Origin: Heloderma charlesbogerti
Taxonomy: Eukaryota; Chordata; Lepidosauria; Squamata; Helodermatidae
DNA length: 64,000 bases
NCBI GenBank assembly: GCA_026122225.1
Contig: JANEZZ010000734.1
Coordinates: forward strand, 248,001-312,000
Reading direction: 5' to 3'
Below the pieces are notes generated by a model. It was given only the letters and a program-made list of their open reading frames with translations, was not told the origin of the DNA and did not search any database. Position 1 is the first letter of the stretch. Each line of letters begins with the position of its first letter. Shown piece by piece: positions 11,140-21,615 of this stretch. The position numbers and the translations under genes were made by a program.

Positions 11140-12140
11140 CCAGCTCTTACTTATTACATCTCTAAGCTCCCTGGGCAGTTCACAAAAATTAAAGCCACAA
11201 AATACAATATAAAAGCTTAAAACTACAGTGCAAAAGTATAACCAGAACACCTAGCAGCGATGCAGAGATTTAAAATGCAATAGCAGATTTGAAACACGGT
11301 TAAAAGACTAAAACGCTTGGGAAATTAAAAAAAGGTCTTCACCTGGAGCCAGAAAGAGTACAATGCTTACTTCTTCACTTACCTACTTATTATGTAGGCT
11401 TATACCTTACTCCTCAAAAATACTATCAGTGAAATATTTAAAAAGCCACAAAATAACAAATACGTTAAAATAAGCTTAAAAGAGCAGCTCTATAAAAGTA
11501 GTATCCAAATACAGATCCAACGCAAAGTTATTTGCTGCTGCTAGATATCTGAAATTGTATTTAAAATTTTTTAAAACAGCCTTATTTTAAAATTGTTTAA
11601 ATTTAAGGTATTTTTTATAATTCAATACTGAATTGTACCTTTTCTATTGTAAGCTGCTTTGGGAAGACCACAGTCTTGAGAGGTAGCAATTTCATATATT
11701 AAATAAAAGCTAAAAAGATTGAAAGAATAAACAGGTCTTTGTCTGATGCTAGAAAGGCTTCAGAGTAGGCACCAGGTAAGATTTTCTGCAGAGAATATTT
11801 CAAAGCGGAGGCACGCACAACCACTGAAAAGGCCTTCTGCCTGGCAGCTACCTACTAAACATCAGAGTAGGCCCTCTAATGAAGATTTCAAAGTATGGAG
11901 GACATTCCTTCAAATAGCCTAGCTCCAAGCTATGGTCAAGACCAGCACTTTGAACTGGGCCCAGAATGGACTGGGAGCCAATGCAGTTGACAAAGCATCA
12001 CTGTAATAAAGCTCATAATACCCAGTCCCAGTTGATATAGCAGCCATATTCTGAACTAACTGCAGTTTCCAAGCCATCCTCAGAAGCAGCTCCACCTATA
12101 CTTCACTGGCCAGTTATTACTACTGTAGCTTGGCCTTTCT
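11140..12140 (-). mobile_element. Old L2-type LINE 3' region, fragmented
   Basis: The plus strand shows the L2 3' end in reverse: CTCCCTGGGCAGTTCACAA, then CCAGCACTTTGAACTGGGCC, GGGAGCCAATGCAGTTGAC, and ATCACTGTAATAAAG. The order matches the better preserved L2 copies at 8390 and 60178. AT-rich unrelated sequence interrupts it near 11380-11700. No usable reading frame remains. Confidence 0.65.
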
Positions 12141-12839
12141 GGAAAGTAACAGGTGATAATACTTGTTGCTGCTCACAGCTGTTTCCCTTCTGTTATCTAT
12201 TCCCTCTCCACAAAGATATCTCCATATATTCTCAGTCAGACCTCATGTTGTGACTCAAAGCTGATTGGTACTTGGATGTATTGCTGCTTTAAAAGCCACA
12301 AGCGCTTATTGGTTAATTGAGTTGATTAACCAATTAATGGATTGATTGTAGCTTAAAAATAGACCAGCCATTAATTAGAGCCAAGTGGCTGTCTTGCTGC
12401 TATTATCAGCATACAGATTCAGTAGCAACAACCCCAGTCTCAGTTAACTGTAGAATTAAGGCAGAAGCATTGGATGGTTAAGAAATGTATATATTCTATA
12501 CTACTACAATTCTAGGTTTCATATGTTTGTTCAATAGGTTTTCACTTAAAATTGTAAAGACCATGGTCTCTTTTGCTTGCTCCTGATGCAATGCTCAGTT
12601 GATACTGCTGTGGTGGACAGTAAAAAAAGAATTTCTGAATGTTGCATCTCATTTGTGTTTTGATATGCATGATGTCTTAATCTTAGGCCACAACTTTATT
12701 TTTATGGCATTTAAAAAAACCACAATTGAATTTGTGTCTTCTGCCCCAAATATGATTCCCATTTAAGAGCTATTGTTCTGTGTGACCATTGCATTGAACA
12801 AATTTGTGTCCCACACTAGAATTCATGGCATTAGGTTAC
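12141..12839. other. No recognised gene or repeat
   Basis: AT-rich, with a small fold-back around 12308-12345 (TTGGTTAATTGAGTTGATTAACCAA). Nothing else is supported. Confidence 0.45.
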
Positions 12840-13130
12840 TCTAGTAGAGAACAGACTAGGTTTAGTTTGGAGCTTTCCTCTTATATCCAAACCAGGAAAC
12901 TCTGGCTTGGTATCAGTAACAAGCCAGAATAATAAACCAGGTTATTATCTTGGTTTATTAACCAACATTAAGCCAAAGTTTCTTGGTTTAGATGTATTGG
13001 AGAACTCTGGTTTAATACAAGCCAGAAGTGCCGAAGTGATGAATGAGGGGAGGGGTGAGGGCATTTTATCCGGAGCATTTTATCAAGGTTCATGAAGTAT
13101 GGAACAATAGTCTGAATCAGATCATACTAC
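12840..13130. repeat. Dispersed fold-back repeat with AACCAGGTT motifs, copy 1
   Basis: Repeated AAACCAGG, AACCAGGTTATTATC and TTGGTTTATTAACCAA segments form several short inverted repeats, followed by CAAGCCAGAA. A related copy lies at 40255-40560. Probably a degraded non-autonomous DNA element; the superfamily is not determined. Confidence 0.5.
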
Positions 13131-14206
13131 GTTTAAATGGAGCTGCCCTATAAGGGGGAAAAAGATGGAATTTCAAGGAGCAGGTCCCTTCCTCTCCTCA
13201 AGGGGGGGGGTTTGGTGCTGAGCTATTTCAGAATATTCTATGAGGGACAGGCTGAAAGCAGTGCTTTTGCTGGGGGAGAAGAGACTGAGTATGCAACTAG
13301 AAGATCACCTTGAATGGCTTTTTTTTTTTTTGGCAGAAAATCTGGATATTAAATAAATAAGGTGAGATGACACCCCTCAGTGGGCTTGAGGGCTGTTAAT
13401 TGCTGACCTCTGTTAACAAAGAAAGAGGTAAGAATTAGCTTTGTGGATCAGCAGGAGTGACTTTACTATTTGCTCCACTACTGACACCTGAGGTTTTGAC
13501 TAATTATTTTCCCTTCCCCTCATTTCAACGCATGAAGGAGAGGATTTTAATCACAGCACTACCATTCCGATATTGTGTTAATGTGGCCTGGGCACACAAA
13601 AACCAGCAATGAGCACGGCTTATTGAAGAGTTACAGAGTGCCTCCCATTTTATTAAGCAACGAGACAAGGCATATTGCCCTATGATGTTCAGTAAACACC
13701 TTCCATGGCCTGACACACAAAAAACTGCCCACACTATTCTAAGTCACAGCTGTTGCACTAGGATGGCAGGTCAAGGGTGATTGTCTGGAGCTCTGCCTCA
13801 TCTCCAGATACAGCCACTCTTACATTTGAGTCCCATTGCTTCACAGCGGCAGGCAGCAGAGTCTGATATCTCGCAAAGGTAACAAAGGCCTCTTTGTGCA
13901 ACAACTGAAGTACAGACAGAAGTAATAAAAGAAATAGTTGCAGGGGAGGAAAGAACAGAAGAAGCTTTTTCTGAGGCTGGTTTACGAGAACCAGCAACAC
14001 AGAACCTTAGTCCATCTAAGAATTATTTTGGAACATGTCCACAAGATTATTTCTCCATGAAATTGTATTTTATTTTGAAATAAAGTAAAAATTATAAGGG
14101 CAAGAGAAATAACATATACGATAAGATCTCTAAAGAAATAAACTCACTCATTATAATTCTTAGTCTATCACTGATATGCTTGTGAAACAGCTAGAGTAAA
14201 ACGGCC
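13131..14206. other. No recognised gene or repeat
   Basis: Contains a T-run near 13319 and a G-run near 13203. No exon or repeat is recognised. Confidence 0.45.
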
Positions 14207-14209
14207 AAA

Positions 14210-14319
14210 GGGCACAAACCTATGCATGTTTAGAGTTGACAGAGAAAATGCCTACAACTCCCAGCAATGCTGGGACTTGTAGGCCTTTTCTCTGTCTAAA
14301 CATGCATAGGATTGCACCC
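14210..14319. repeat. Harbinger-type MITE, GGGTGCAATCCTATGCATG family
   Basis: The ends form an inverted repeat: GGGCACAAACCTATGCATGT on the left and ACATGCATAGGATTGCACCC (reversed) on the right, with CAACTCCCAGCA...TGCTGGGACTTG in the middle. The flanks are AAA and TAA, close to the TWA target site of PIF/Harbinger elements. Confidence 0.65.
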
Positions 14320-14380
14320 TAAGTAGAAGCTCACTGTCAATGAAAGAATGGAAATACAAGCTATATAGTATATATAAGGG

Positions 14381-14398
14381 GTGTGTGTGTGTGTGTGT
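14381..14398. repeat. (GT)n microsatellite
   Basis: Nine GT units directly after AAGGG. Simple sequence. Confidence 0.9.
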
Positions 14399-14928
14399 TA
14401 GAAAAAATATAGGTGACCGTACTTGGTTGGAATTTGTCCACACGATTGTGTCTGCTACTATGTTATACTGCTAGGGATTCCATAACACTGCACAATGTTC
14501 TGCCCTGCCCCCAGGATCAGCCCCCAGACATGAGCATTTCCCATTTCTGAGCAATTTTAGTCAAAGAGGCATCTCAGTGGAAGGCCGCATGGCTTATGGC
14601 AACACAGCTGCAACACTTCCGTATGCCTGCCAACTGGAAAAGTCCATTATGTTATTCTGGCTGTCAGTTGTCATCTTCATTGTAATCCTGTTACCAAATA
14701 GTAGGAAAGGAAAGGCAAGGCTGTGCCAATGTAGCTGGCTTTAAGGAGTTTGACCAAGGAGGTCAAATGGGATTCCACGGTGTTGGTGAGGCATTCCCAG
14801 CTGTCTTCCTTATGGAAGGGAGTAGGGTACATACTTCACCCCATTCCACTTTTCTACGTTGTTTTATCTCCTCATTCCCCCTCCCTTTCCCCTTTCTGTT
14901 GCTTTTCCTTTTCTTTCTGTTGTTCCAG
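14399..14928. other. No recognised feature
   Basis: Unique-looking sequence that becomes pyrimidine-rich from about 14860 to 14926, directly ahead of the exon-like segment at 14929. Confidence 0.45.
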
Positions 14929-14975
14929 CTCTGATGAAGATGAAAGAATCCATGACCACAGCACTGGATTGATAG
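14929..14975 (+). other. Candidate host exon, 47 nt (weak)
   Basis: A long pyrimidine tract ending TTGTTCCAG precedes it and a plausible donor (ATAG followed by GTATGA) closes it. Only one of the three frames is open. It encodes SDEDERIHDHSTGLI, an acidic, polar peptide that I cannot assign to a gene. The upstream intron would be phase 2 and the downstream one phase 1. It is not repeat-derived as far as I can see. Short exon-like strings occur by chance, so this is only a suggestion. Confidence 0.25.
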
Positions 14976-15009
14976 GTATGAATTTTGTGTATCATAGTGG
15001 CACAGCCTA

Positions 15010-15275
15010 ATAGCCAGGAAACTTACTGGAGGGAAATGTAGGCCTAGGATTGTTATACAAATAGGTTTGATTGCTTTTCAATTGATAATATTTCAATACT
15101 ATTCTTATGCCATTCCTAAACCATTTATACTCTTTTGCTTTATCAATTGCTTTCTTATGCCATTCTCTAGTCATTCACATTATTAAATATTAATGTTATT
15201 ATAGCTATACGCACATCATATTATCTTCTATAAAGTATCTTCTCAGAGATCTCTCCTCTATAAGGAGATAGTATT
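15010..15275. other. AT-rich, no recognised feature
   Basis: AT-rich sequence with no repeat or exon signal. Confidence 0.4.
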
Positions 15276-15485
15276 TTTATTTTTATTTATGTATTTATTA
15301 TTACATTTATATCCCACCTTTTTTCCTCTTGCAAGGAACACAAGGCAGCTTCCATGATCCTCCTCCTCTCCACAACAACCCTGTGAGGTGGGTTAGGCTG
15401 AGGGTCAGTGACTGGCCCAAAGTCACCCAGTGAGCTTCATGGCTCCAGTCCAAAACACTGAGCACTAGACAATGCTGGCTTTTGT
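15276..15485 (-). repeat. MIR-like tRNA-derived SINE, second copy
   Basis: Plus strand runs ATTACATTTATATCCCACC, AAGGAACACAAGGCAGC, CAACCCTGTGAGGTGGGTT and AAAGTCACCCAGTGAGCTTC, the same order as at 26-280. The tRNA-like head near 15440-15485 is shortened. Confidence 0.72.
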
Positions 15486-15765
15486 GTATCAATAAATGGA
15501 TTGATTCATTTCGTTTTAAGTCTTGAGTCTGTGGTCTTTGGCACTGGTCATGCTTTACCCCACACCCATCAGGTTGCAAAAGTGCAAATTCAAACTCAAA
15601 TTAGACCATCAAACTAACAGCTACTGTGTAACAGTAGTACATTCAGCAAAGGCAGCTGTTGACACCAGAGTGCTGCCCACCATTATGTGTATATGTGTTG
15701 TCCTAGTTTAATGAATAGTCCCAATGCAACATCCATGGGTCAGGATCGTCAGTCAGAGTATATAG

Positions 15766-15901
15766 CAGCCTTCCCCAACCTAGTGCCTTCCAGATTTTAG
15801 GAACTACAACTCCCAGCATGCCTAATCATTGGCCATGCTGGTTGGGGCTGATGGGAGTTGAATCCCAAAACATCTGGAGAGTAATGGATTGGGGAATGCT
15901 G
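15766..15901. repeat. hAT fold-back MITE (CAGCCTTCCCCAACCT family)
   Basis: It begins CAGCCTTCCCCAACCTAG and ends GGATTGGGGAATGCTG, an imperfect terminal inverted repeat. The exact 8-bp duplication GTATATAG flanks it (15758-15765, 15902-15909). Inside, ACTACAACTCCCAGCATG faces ATGGGAGTTG. This is a widespread type in reptile genomes. Confidence 0.88.
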
Positions 15902-16134
15902 GTATATAGTGTGTGTAATGTGCAGTGGTATAGCAGCATATTTGGAAGTGCAGGAGATCATCAAGACAGCTCCATACCCTGCAGGGGAATCTATAACACC
16001 CCCAGGGGAATATATAGCCTTTATATACTTTATATTCAAAAAAGCTAACTCTGGTTAAAAACTCCTTCCTAAAACACAGGCATCCAAGCAAGCAAAAAAC
16101 CACTAATAAAATATTACTATTAAGTTTACAGGGC

Positions 16135-16215
16135 ATGACTGCAATCCTCTGTATGCTTTCCTGGGAGTAAGAGCTCCATTGTACTCAGTGGTGCTTATGT
16201 CTGACTGCATAGTTT
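16135..16215. repeat. Harbinger-type MITE fragment
   Basis: ACTGCAATCCTCTGTATGC, CTGGGAGTAAGAGCTCCATT and GTGCTTATGTCTGACTGCA match the GCAATCCT...GGGAGTAAG family seen at 20100-20189 and 31119-31185. The right end is degraded. Confidence 0.55.
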
Positions 16216-16954
16216 CAACTTGTTAAACACACTGAGCTTTAACAAAAGATCTTGAGCTAGCTGAAAGGCAACATATAGCTTTGAATTAAAAATGCAAACA
16301 ATCTTGCAAGGCAGCATTACCTTTTAAATCACTAGCGTAACATAGAAACCTCATCAAAGAAAAGAAGGATTTAGCTTCTGCTTGATCATTTTCCTCTCCA
16401 ACTTCCTCCATAATAATATATCACAAACGATACAGCTTGAAGGTCTTGTTATCACCCCTTCACTTGCCAGAGCAAGGAAAATCCATCGATAATCCTGGCG
16501 CTCTGGCCGATGATGTCATCAGTCCGGCTCTGAAAAAAATTCCTGGAGCTGCAGTCCTCTGCATCACCCCTCCACTACGCCACTAGGTGGGAGTACAAAG
16601 TGTTTTCCAAAAGAGTGCACAGCCAGTGTATTTCCCTGTTAGTATGCACTTTCCAAATCCCAAACTGACGTCTCAACTGGGATGCGGATAGGATGGGATT
16701 GCTGAAAACTCTGGAATGAGATACTGGGACCAGAAAATAATCTCAAGGTGTCATACGTAATTCTATTTTTGAATCTAAGCAGGTTGTTTGATATCTAGTC
16801 AGTACTTGGATGAGAGACTGCCATGTCAGATGCTCTGAACTCTTTAGCATACCCACCAACACTTCATAGATGAAAATGGGGATGTCCTCAAGTACATCTA
16901 ATACCTCTATTCTCACATCACTATCACTCACCCTTCCACTATCACACATTGCAG
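16216..16954. other. No recognised gene or repeat
   Basis: Unique-looking sequence. Nothing is supported. Confidence 0.45.
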
Positions 16955-17210
16955 AAGCAACGAAGAATCTTGTGGTACCTTAAAGACTAACACGTTTTAT
17001 GATGGCATAAGCTTCCATGGACCACAGTTCACTTTGTCAGATGCATCTGATGATGTTGGCTCTCATCCACAGAAGATTAATCCCGAACCATATTTTTTAG
17101 TCCTTCTTTATTCAAGGTGCCAGAAAACTCTTTTTTTAATGTTTGTCATTTTGGGGTTTTTTGCTACAGCAGACTCACACAGCTACCCCTCTGGAAATGG
17201 TTACATTGCA
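16955..17210 (-). repeat. Widespread sauropsid dispersed repeat
   Basis: Carries CTTGTGGTACCTTAAAGAC, GTCAGATGCATCTGATGATG and, after an AT-rich insert, GCAGACTCACACAGCTACCCC. This order is familiar from many reptile and turtle sequences; I do not assign a superfamily. The GATGCATC core is palindromic. The strand is a guess. Confidence 0.5.
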
Positions 17211-17481
17211 GAAGGTCCTTCACAGCTTGCCGTTATGTTGTATTCGTTTACTGAATCTGCACAGCCTGTCCTGGATTGACTTCAGAAACAGAGTCTGTTT
17301 GTAAACTGACCGTAACAGCTTACTTTTATTACCTTAAGTATGTTTAATGAATCTTAGAATGGATCTGGTTGAGTTTATTGCCATAAAATAGCTGCAACTC
17401 AACACTGTTTAGCAACACTGGCTCTCTGAATATATGGTTGGGAATGGGGAGGGAAACAGTGTACTAGTATTTTGTATTAGG
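17211..17481. other. No recognised feature
   Basis: A short spacer between repeats. Confidence 0.4.
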
Positions 17482-18772
17482 GTTTTGTTGTTGTTTATTC
17501 GGTCAGTCGCTTCCGACTCTTCGTGACTTCATGGACCAGCCCACGCCAGACCTTTCTGTCAGCCGTTGCCACCCCCAGCTCCCCCAAGGTCGAGTCTGTC
17601 ACCTCCAGAATATCATCCATCCATCTCGCCCTTGGTCAGCCCCTCTTCCTTTTGCCTTCCACTTTCCCTAGAATCAGCATCTTCTCCAGGGTATCCTGTC
17701 TTCTCATGATGTGGCCAAAGTACTTCAGTTTTGCCTTTAATATCATTCCCTCAAGTGAGCAGTCTGACTTTATTTCCTGGAGTATGGACTGGTTTGATCT
17801 TCTTGCAGTCCAAGGCACTCAGAATTTTCCTCCAACACCACAGTTCAAAAGCATCTATCTTCCTTCACTCAGGCTTCCTTATGGTCCAGCTTTCGCAGCC
17901 ATAGGTTACTATGGGGAATACCATTGGTTTAACTATGCGGACCTTTGTTGTCAGTGTGATGTCTCTGCTCTTAACTATTTTATCAAGATTTGTCATTGCT
18001 CTCCTCCCAGGAAGTAAACGTCTTTTGATTTCCTGGCTGCAGTCAGTGTCTGCAGTAATCTTTGCGCCCAGAAATACAAAGCCTGTCACTGCCTCCACGT
18101 TTTCTCTCTCTATTTGCCAGCTATCAATCAAGCTGGTTGCCATAATCTTGGGGTTTTTTTGAGGTTTAACTGCAACCCAGCTTTTGCACTTTCTTCTTTC
18201 ACCTTCGTCAGAAGGTTCCTCAGCTCCCCCTTGCTTTCAGCCATCAAAGTGGTATCACCTGCATATCTGAGATTGTTAATGTTTCTTCCAGCGATTTTAA
18301 CTCCAGCCTTGGATTCATCAAGCCCAGCACGTCGCATGATGTGTTCTGCATACAGGTTGAATAGGTAGGGTGAGAGTATACAACCCTGCCATACTCCTTT
18401 CCCAATCTTAAACCAGTCCATTGTTCCATGGTCTGTTCTTACCGTTGCTACTTGGTTGGTCATTATACAGATTCCTCAGGAGGCAGAGAAGATGACTTGG
18501 TATCCCCATACCACCAAAAACTTGCCACAATTTGTTATGATCCACACAGTCAAAGGCTTTAGAATAGTCAATAAAACAGAAATAGATTTTTTCTGAAACT
18601 CCCTGGCTTTCTCCATTATCCAGTGGATATTGGCAATTTGGTCTCTAGCTCCTCTGCCTTTTCTAAACCCAGCTTGTACATCTGGCAATTCTTGTTCCAT
18701 GAATTGCTGGAGTCTACCTTGCAAGATCTTGAGCATTACCTTACTGGAATTTGAAATAAGTGCCACTGTTGG
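17482..18772 (-). mobile_element. RTE/BovB LINE, 5'-truncated
   Basis: The minus strand carries the C-terminal half of a BovB reverse transcriptase and the BovB 3' end. The low-coordinate border shows the BovB tail in reverse (TTGTTGTTGTTTATTCGGTC, then CCGACTCTTCGTGA). The tail diverges from that of the copies at 30700, 53272 and 58068, so it may be another subfamily. No clear target duplication was found. Confidence 0.88.
17863..18766 (-). pseudogene. BovB reverse transcriptase, broken
   Basis: Fragments in several frames: SKVMLKILQGRLQQFMEQEL and VQAGFRKGRGARDQIANIHW near 18700-18620, FKIGKGVWQGCILSPYLFNL near 18420-18340, LRYAGDTTLMAES near 18265, and GCESWTIRKPE near 17870. The catalytic YADD is YAGD here, so one metal-binding aspartate is lost. 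The motif A stretch is also damaged. It cannot encode an active enzyme. Confidence 0.85.
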
Positions 18773-18779
18773 TTAGAAT

Positions 18780-18946
18780 CAGGGGTAGACAGAAGGTAGA
18801 TATGGATTCACTGGGAGATGTCTGGGAGATTTACATCAGATCAGTAAGAATTTCTGACTCCCTAGTGTTTAACAGTAGCAGCTGCAAAATTACTTCTCCC
18901 CACCTGTAGAGGAAAACCACCGGAACACTATTGTATATCGAGGAGA
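18780..18946. other. No recognised feature
   Basis: A short spacer. Confidence 0.4.
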
Positions 18947-19500
18947 TAGGGATGGTGTGCAACAGTTGTTCCTTCTATTCCCATGTCTCCTGGAAGACCT
19001 TAAAACTTAGGCCTCCTTAAGGCCTTTACTGTAAAATTCAGTTTTCAGAGTTGGTTGCAGGTGGGGATGGCATGGCCTTGAAATGCGGGAGGGTACCATC
19101 TGGCTACGTCCACTCGCTTCGCCTAATCTTTTGAGTGGTACAGATATGACATACGTCATCATGTGGCTTAAGCTGAGCACAACAGGTGCGATTAATTGAG
19201 GTGCTGTCCTAAGCGGCACGTAGCACTCAAGAGATTAAGGGATAAAAAGCCCCGCAGTTTTGCCCAAGAGGAGCTTCAATGAAGACCTGGCCGGGAAGGT
19301 GCTGCATGTCGGCCGTAGACTGGGGTCTCCTCGTTGTCGTCCCTGGGGCTCCCGACAACTGATTGAGGACAGTATGCTTGGTATTGTATATTCTTCTTGA
19401 TATCCTTTTGCCTGCTTTAAATAAAATCCTTTGACTTCAACTCACTTGTGTGCTTATTGCTCCTGAATCCAAAAAGAACCCTTGCCCTTGGCAAGACACC
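18947..19500 (+). mobile_element. Possible solo LTR (weak)
   Basis: A TATA-like GGGATAAAAAGCCCC lies at about 19238-19252 and a polyadenylation signal AATAAA at 19420-19425. This is followed by a TTGACTTCAACTCACTTGTG stretch, much like the U3-R-U5 order of a retroviral-type LTR. Neither TG...CA ends nor a short target duplication could be fixed, and no internal coding region adjoins it. Borders are approximate. Confidence 0.3.
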
Positions 19501-19675
19501 ACCCTAAATTATACTGCTGAGATGAAGAAAGCTTGGGATAACCAAGGACGGATTTTTGTGTGGCTGTACTGGCAGCTCTGTTCAGTTCTGTTCCTCAAAA
19601 CAAATTATTTAATTCTAACTGTGTACCTTTCGCACCAGAATCTGGTTGATGGATCTAACGGTTCTAGTAGTAGAT
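19501..19675. other. No recognised feature
   Basis: A short spacer. Confidence 0.35.
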
Positions 19676-19678
19676 TTA

Positions 19679-20096
19679 GGGAGCAATCCTACTGGGATAG
19701 GTGGCCGCCTCTGAACTCAAAGGCAACCACCTTTCTAATGCAGGGCAGGAGAAGCGGAGGGGATTGTCCCCTCCACGCTTCAGCCACCCTGCATTTGTGG
19801 CTAGACAGTTGATTTTGGCTGTCTAGCCGCGGAAAGTTGGAGGGTGGGAAGCAGTCGCTGGACAACACGTTGGATGTGTCGTACCGCATTTCCAACTTCC
19901 CTGCCTCGGCATGCCCCATTTTTGCCATTCTGTGCTCTTCTTCCAAGCGCGGGGCTGTCTACGAGGCAGTGTGGGAGGGGGTGGAGGTCGGTTCTCAGGG
20001 AACCGACCTTGGAGCACGGGCTCCAAAGTTGGTTCCTGGGAACCGACCTATCCTATGGCCATCTAGCTGCTGAATAGCAGCCACAGGATTGCACCC
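19679..20096. mobile_element. Harbinger-like non-autonomous element
   Basis: It starts GGGAGCAATCCTACTGGGAT and ends CACAGGATTGCACCC, an imperfect terminal inverted repeat, and is flanked by TTA on both sides (19676-19678, 20097-20099). A 3-bp TWA duplication with GGG at the terminus fits PIF/Harbinger. The interior has GTCGGTTC...GAACCGAC inverted repeats and is GC-rich. No transposase is encoded. Confidence 0.72.
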
Positions 20097-20099
20097 TTA

Positions 20100-20189
20100 G
20101 GCTCCAATCCTATACTTGCTTACCTGGGAGTAAGCCCCATTAAAATCAGTAAACTCACTTTTAAGTAGACATACAGAGGATTGCGCTCC
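20100..20189. repeat. Harbinger-type MITE abutting the previous element
   Basis: It starts GGCTCCAATCCTATACTTGC and ends GAGGATTGCGCTCC, flanked by TTA (20097-20099) and TAA (20190-20192). The middle has CTGGGAGTAAGCCCCATT. It shares the TTA with its left neighbour. Confidence 0.65.
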
Positions 20190-20204
20190 TAAAAACCTTT
20201 ATAG

Positions 20205-20350
20205 CACAGTCCTAAACATGTCTGTTTGGAAGTAATTCCCATTGAATCTAATAGGAATTCAATGGGGTTGAATCTCCCCATTGGGTTTAATCTCAGGTAA
20301 GGGTTTAATCTCAGGGTTTAATAGGGTTTAATCTCAGGTAAGTGTGCATA
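20205..20350. repeat. Degraded MITE with tandem GGGTTTAATCTCAG units
   Basis: ACAGTCCTAAACATGTCTGT resembles the related MITEs. Then GGGTTTAATCTCAGGTAAG occurs twice, with a shorter GGGTTTAAT unit between, showing local tandem duplication. Confidence 0.5.
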
Positions 20351-20466
20351 CTACCAGTCGTTACTCCAAGGCATCAGTAATTCAGTATTAATTTACTTTT
20401 AATAAAAGTGTCCCTGATCAATCCGGCAGCATAATTTTTCGATCATTATTTTTTAATACAACTGTG

Positions 20467-20549
20467 GATAGCAAGCACCATCTTAAAAGAGGCATTCTCC
20501 TTTCGGTCAGAACCAGGAGGAGTGTTCCTTTTAAGATTATGCTTGCTAT
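20467..20549. repeat. Fold-back element, arms of about 32 bp
   Basis: Left arm ATAGCAAGCACCATCTTAAA and its continuation pair with right arm CCTTTTAAGATTATGCTTGC, separated by about 18 bp. This is probably a small MITE. Confidence 0.55.
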
Positions 20550-20550
20550 G

Positions 20551-21121
20551 GCACATGTGCACATCATCTTAAAAATATCAAAAATATCCTTCCTCTTTCA
20601 AGGATACTGTTTTACCTATATGTAATTTTCACCAAATTTAATCGATCCAACTAAAAGTAATAGGATTAATTGATTAAAATTTCTTTAACTGGATTTCAGT
20701 CCTAGTATACATGCATGAGCGGTAGAGTCAACATTCATTTCCTCCTGCCTCTGCTGCAGAGAGTTATCCTAGGAATTCAGGGGAGGAACTCCAGAATCTC
20801 CCTCTGGAACAGAGGTTCTCAAACTGTTGTCTGTGGACCACTGATGGTGGATGAGCTCCATCAAAGTGGTCGTGGAAAGGCTGCAGAACAGTCAAGAATA
20901 TTGGTACCTGTCCCTGCATTTCATTTATTTTTTTCTAACAGAGGTCAAGGCTGCTTTGACCAGGGCACGTACCTATGCAGGATGTCATTTTCATCACTTG
21001 CCTCCCTCAAATCCCAACACAGAAGCAGGATAAATGCTGAACCCGACTTGAAGCTAAAGATGACAAACGTTACACCTGACTTCACAGAACTTTGCTCACA
21101 AAGATGGACAGATCCATCATA
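20551..21121. other. No recognised gene or repeat
   Basis: An open frame of about 136 codons (20715-21125) has no exon borders or recognisable domain and is probably chance. Confidence 0.4.
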
Positions 21122-21124
21122 TTA

Positions 21125-21228
21125 GAGTGCAATTCTATGCATGTTTAGACAGAAAAAAGTCCTACAAATATCTGGCTAGGGCAAAGTTGTTAGACTTTTT
21201 CTGATTTAACATGCATAGGATTGCACCC
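21125..21228. repeat. Harbinger-type MITE
   Basis: GAGTGCAATTCTATGCATG at the left is matched by CATGCATAGGATTGCACCC at the right. TTA flanks it on both sides (21122-21124, 21229-21231). Internal arms AAAAAGTCCTACAA and TTAGACTTTTTCTG pair imperfectly. Confidence 0.75.
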
Positions 21229-21484
21229 TTAGAGATTATGGGTATTAAAATATGACTGATGTATATGCTTTGATTTGTGAAAGAAAATTAAGTTTATTAA
21301 GTGGGCTGTTGAAACCTCCAGCAATTTTCAAGTGGTCCATGAAAGAAAAGAGTGTGAGAGCCCCCTACTCTATAACATTTTTAAAAGGCATTTCCCAAAT
21401 CCCTGTAAAAGACAAAATAGAAGGAGTGATCAGACACTATTGCTGGAAAATAGTGGCAGTTGGTTGGGAGATGTGAGGAAGGCT

Positions 21485-21615
21485 AGGATTGTGTTTTATT
21501 CTATTTGTTTTTAATGATAGTTTTAACTAACTTTATTTCAAGCTTGGTTTTATTACTGTTAAGCGCCATTTTGGGTGTGTGTGGAAAGGCAGGGTATAAA
21601 TCAAATAAATAGCAT
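21485..21615 (+). repeat. LINE 3' tail fragment, L2-like
   Basis: TTAAGCGCCATTTTGGGTG followed by AAGGCAGGGTATAAATCAAATAAATAG is the usual end of an L2-type 3' UTR. Confidence 0.5.

Noticed and set aside
16955..17210. A coding exon after the TTTTTTGCTACAG acceptor-like site near 17165
   Set aside because: The same string occurs in a widespread reptile repeat, so the splice-like signal is part of the repeat.
18947..18975. TAGGGATGGTGTGCAACAG as another family end
   Set aside because: No X, Y, Z or W sequence follows, no partner end lies nearby, and there is no 8-bp duplication.
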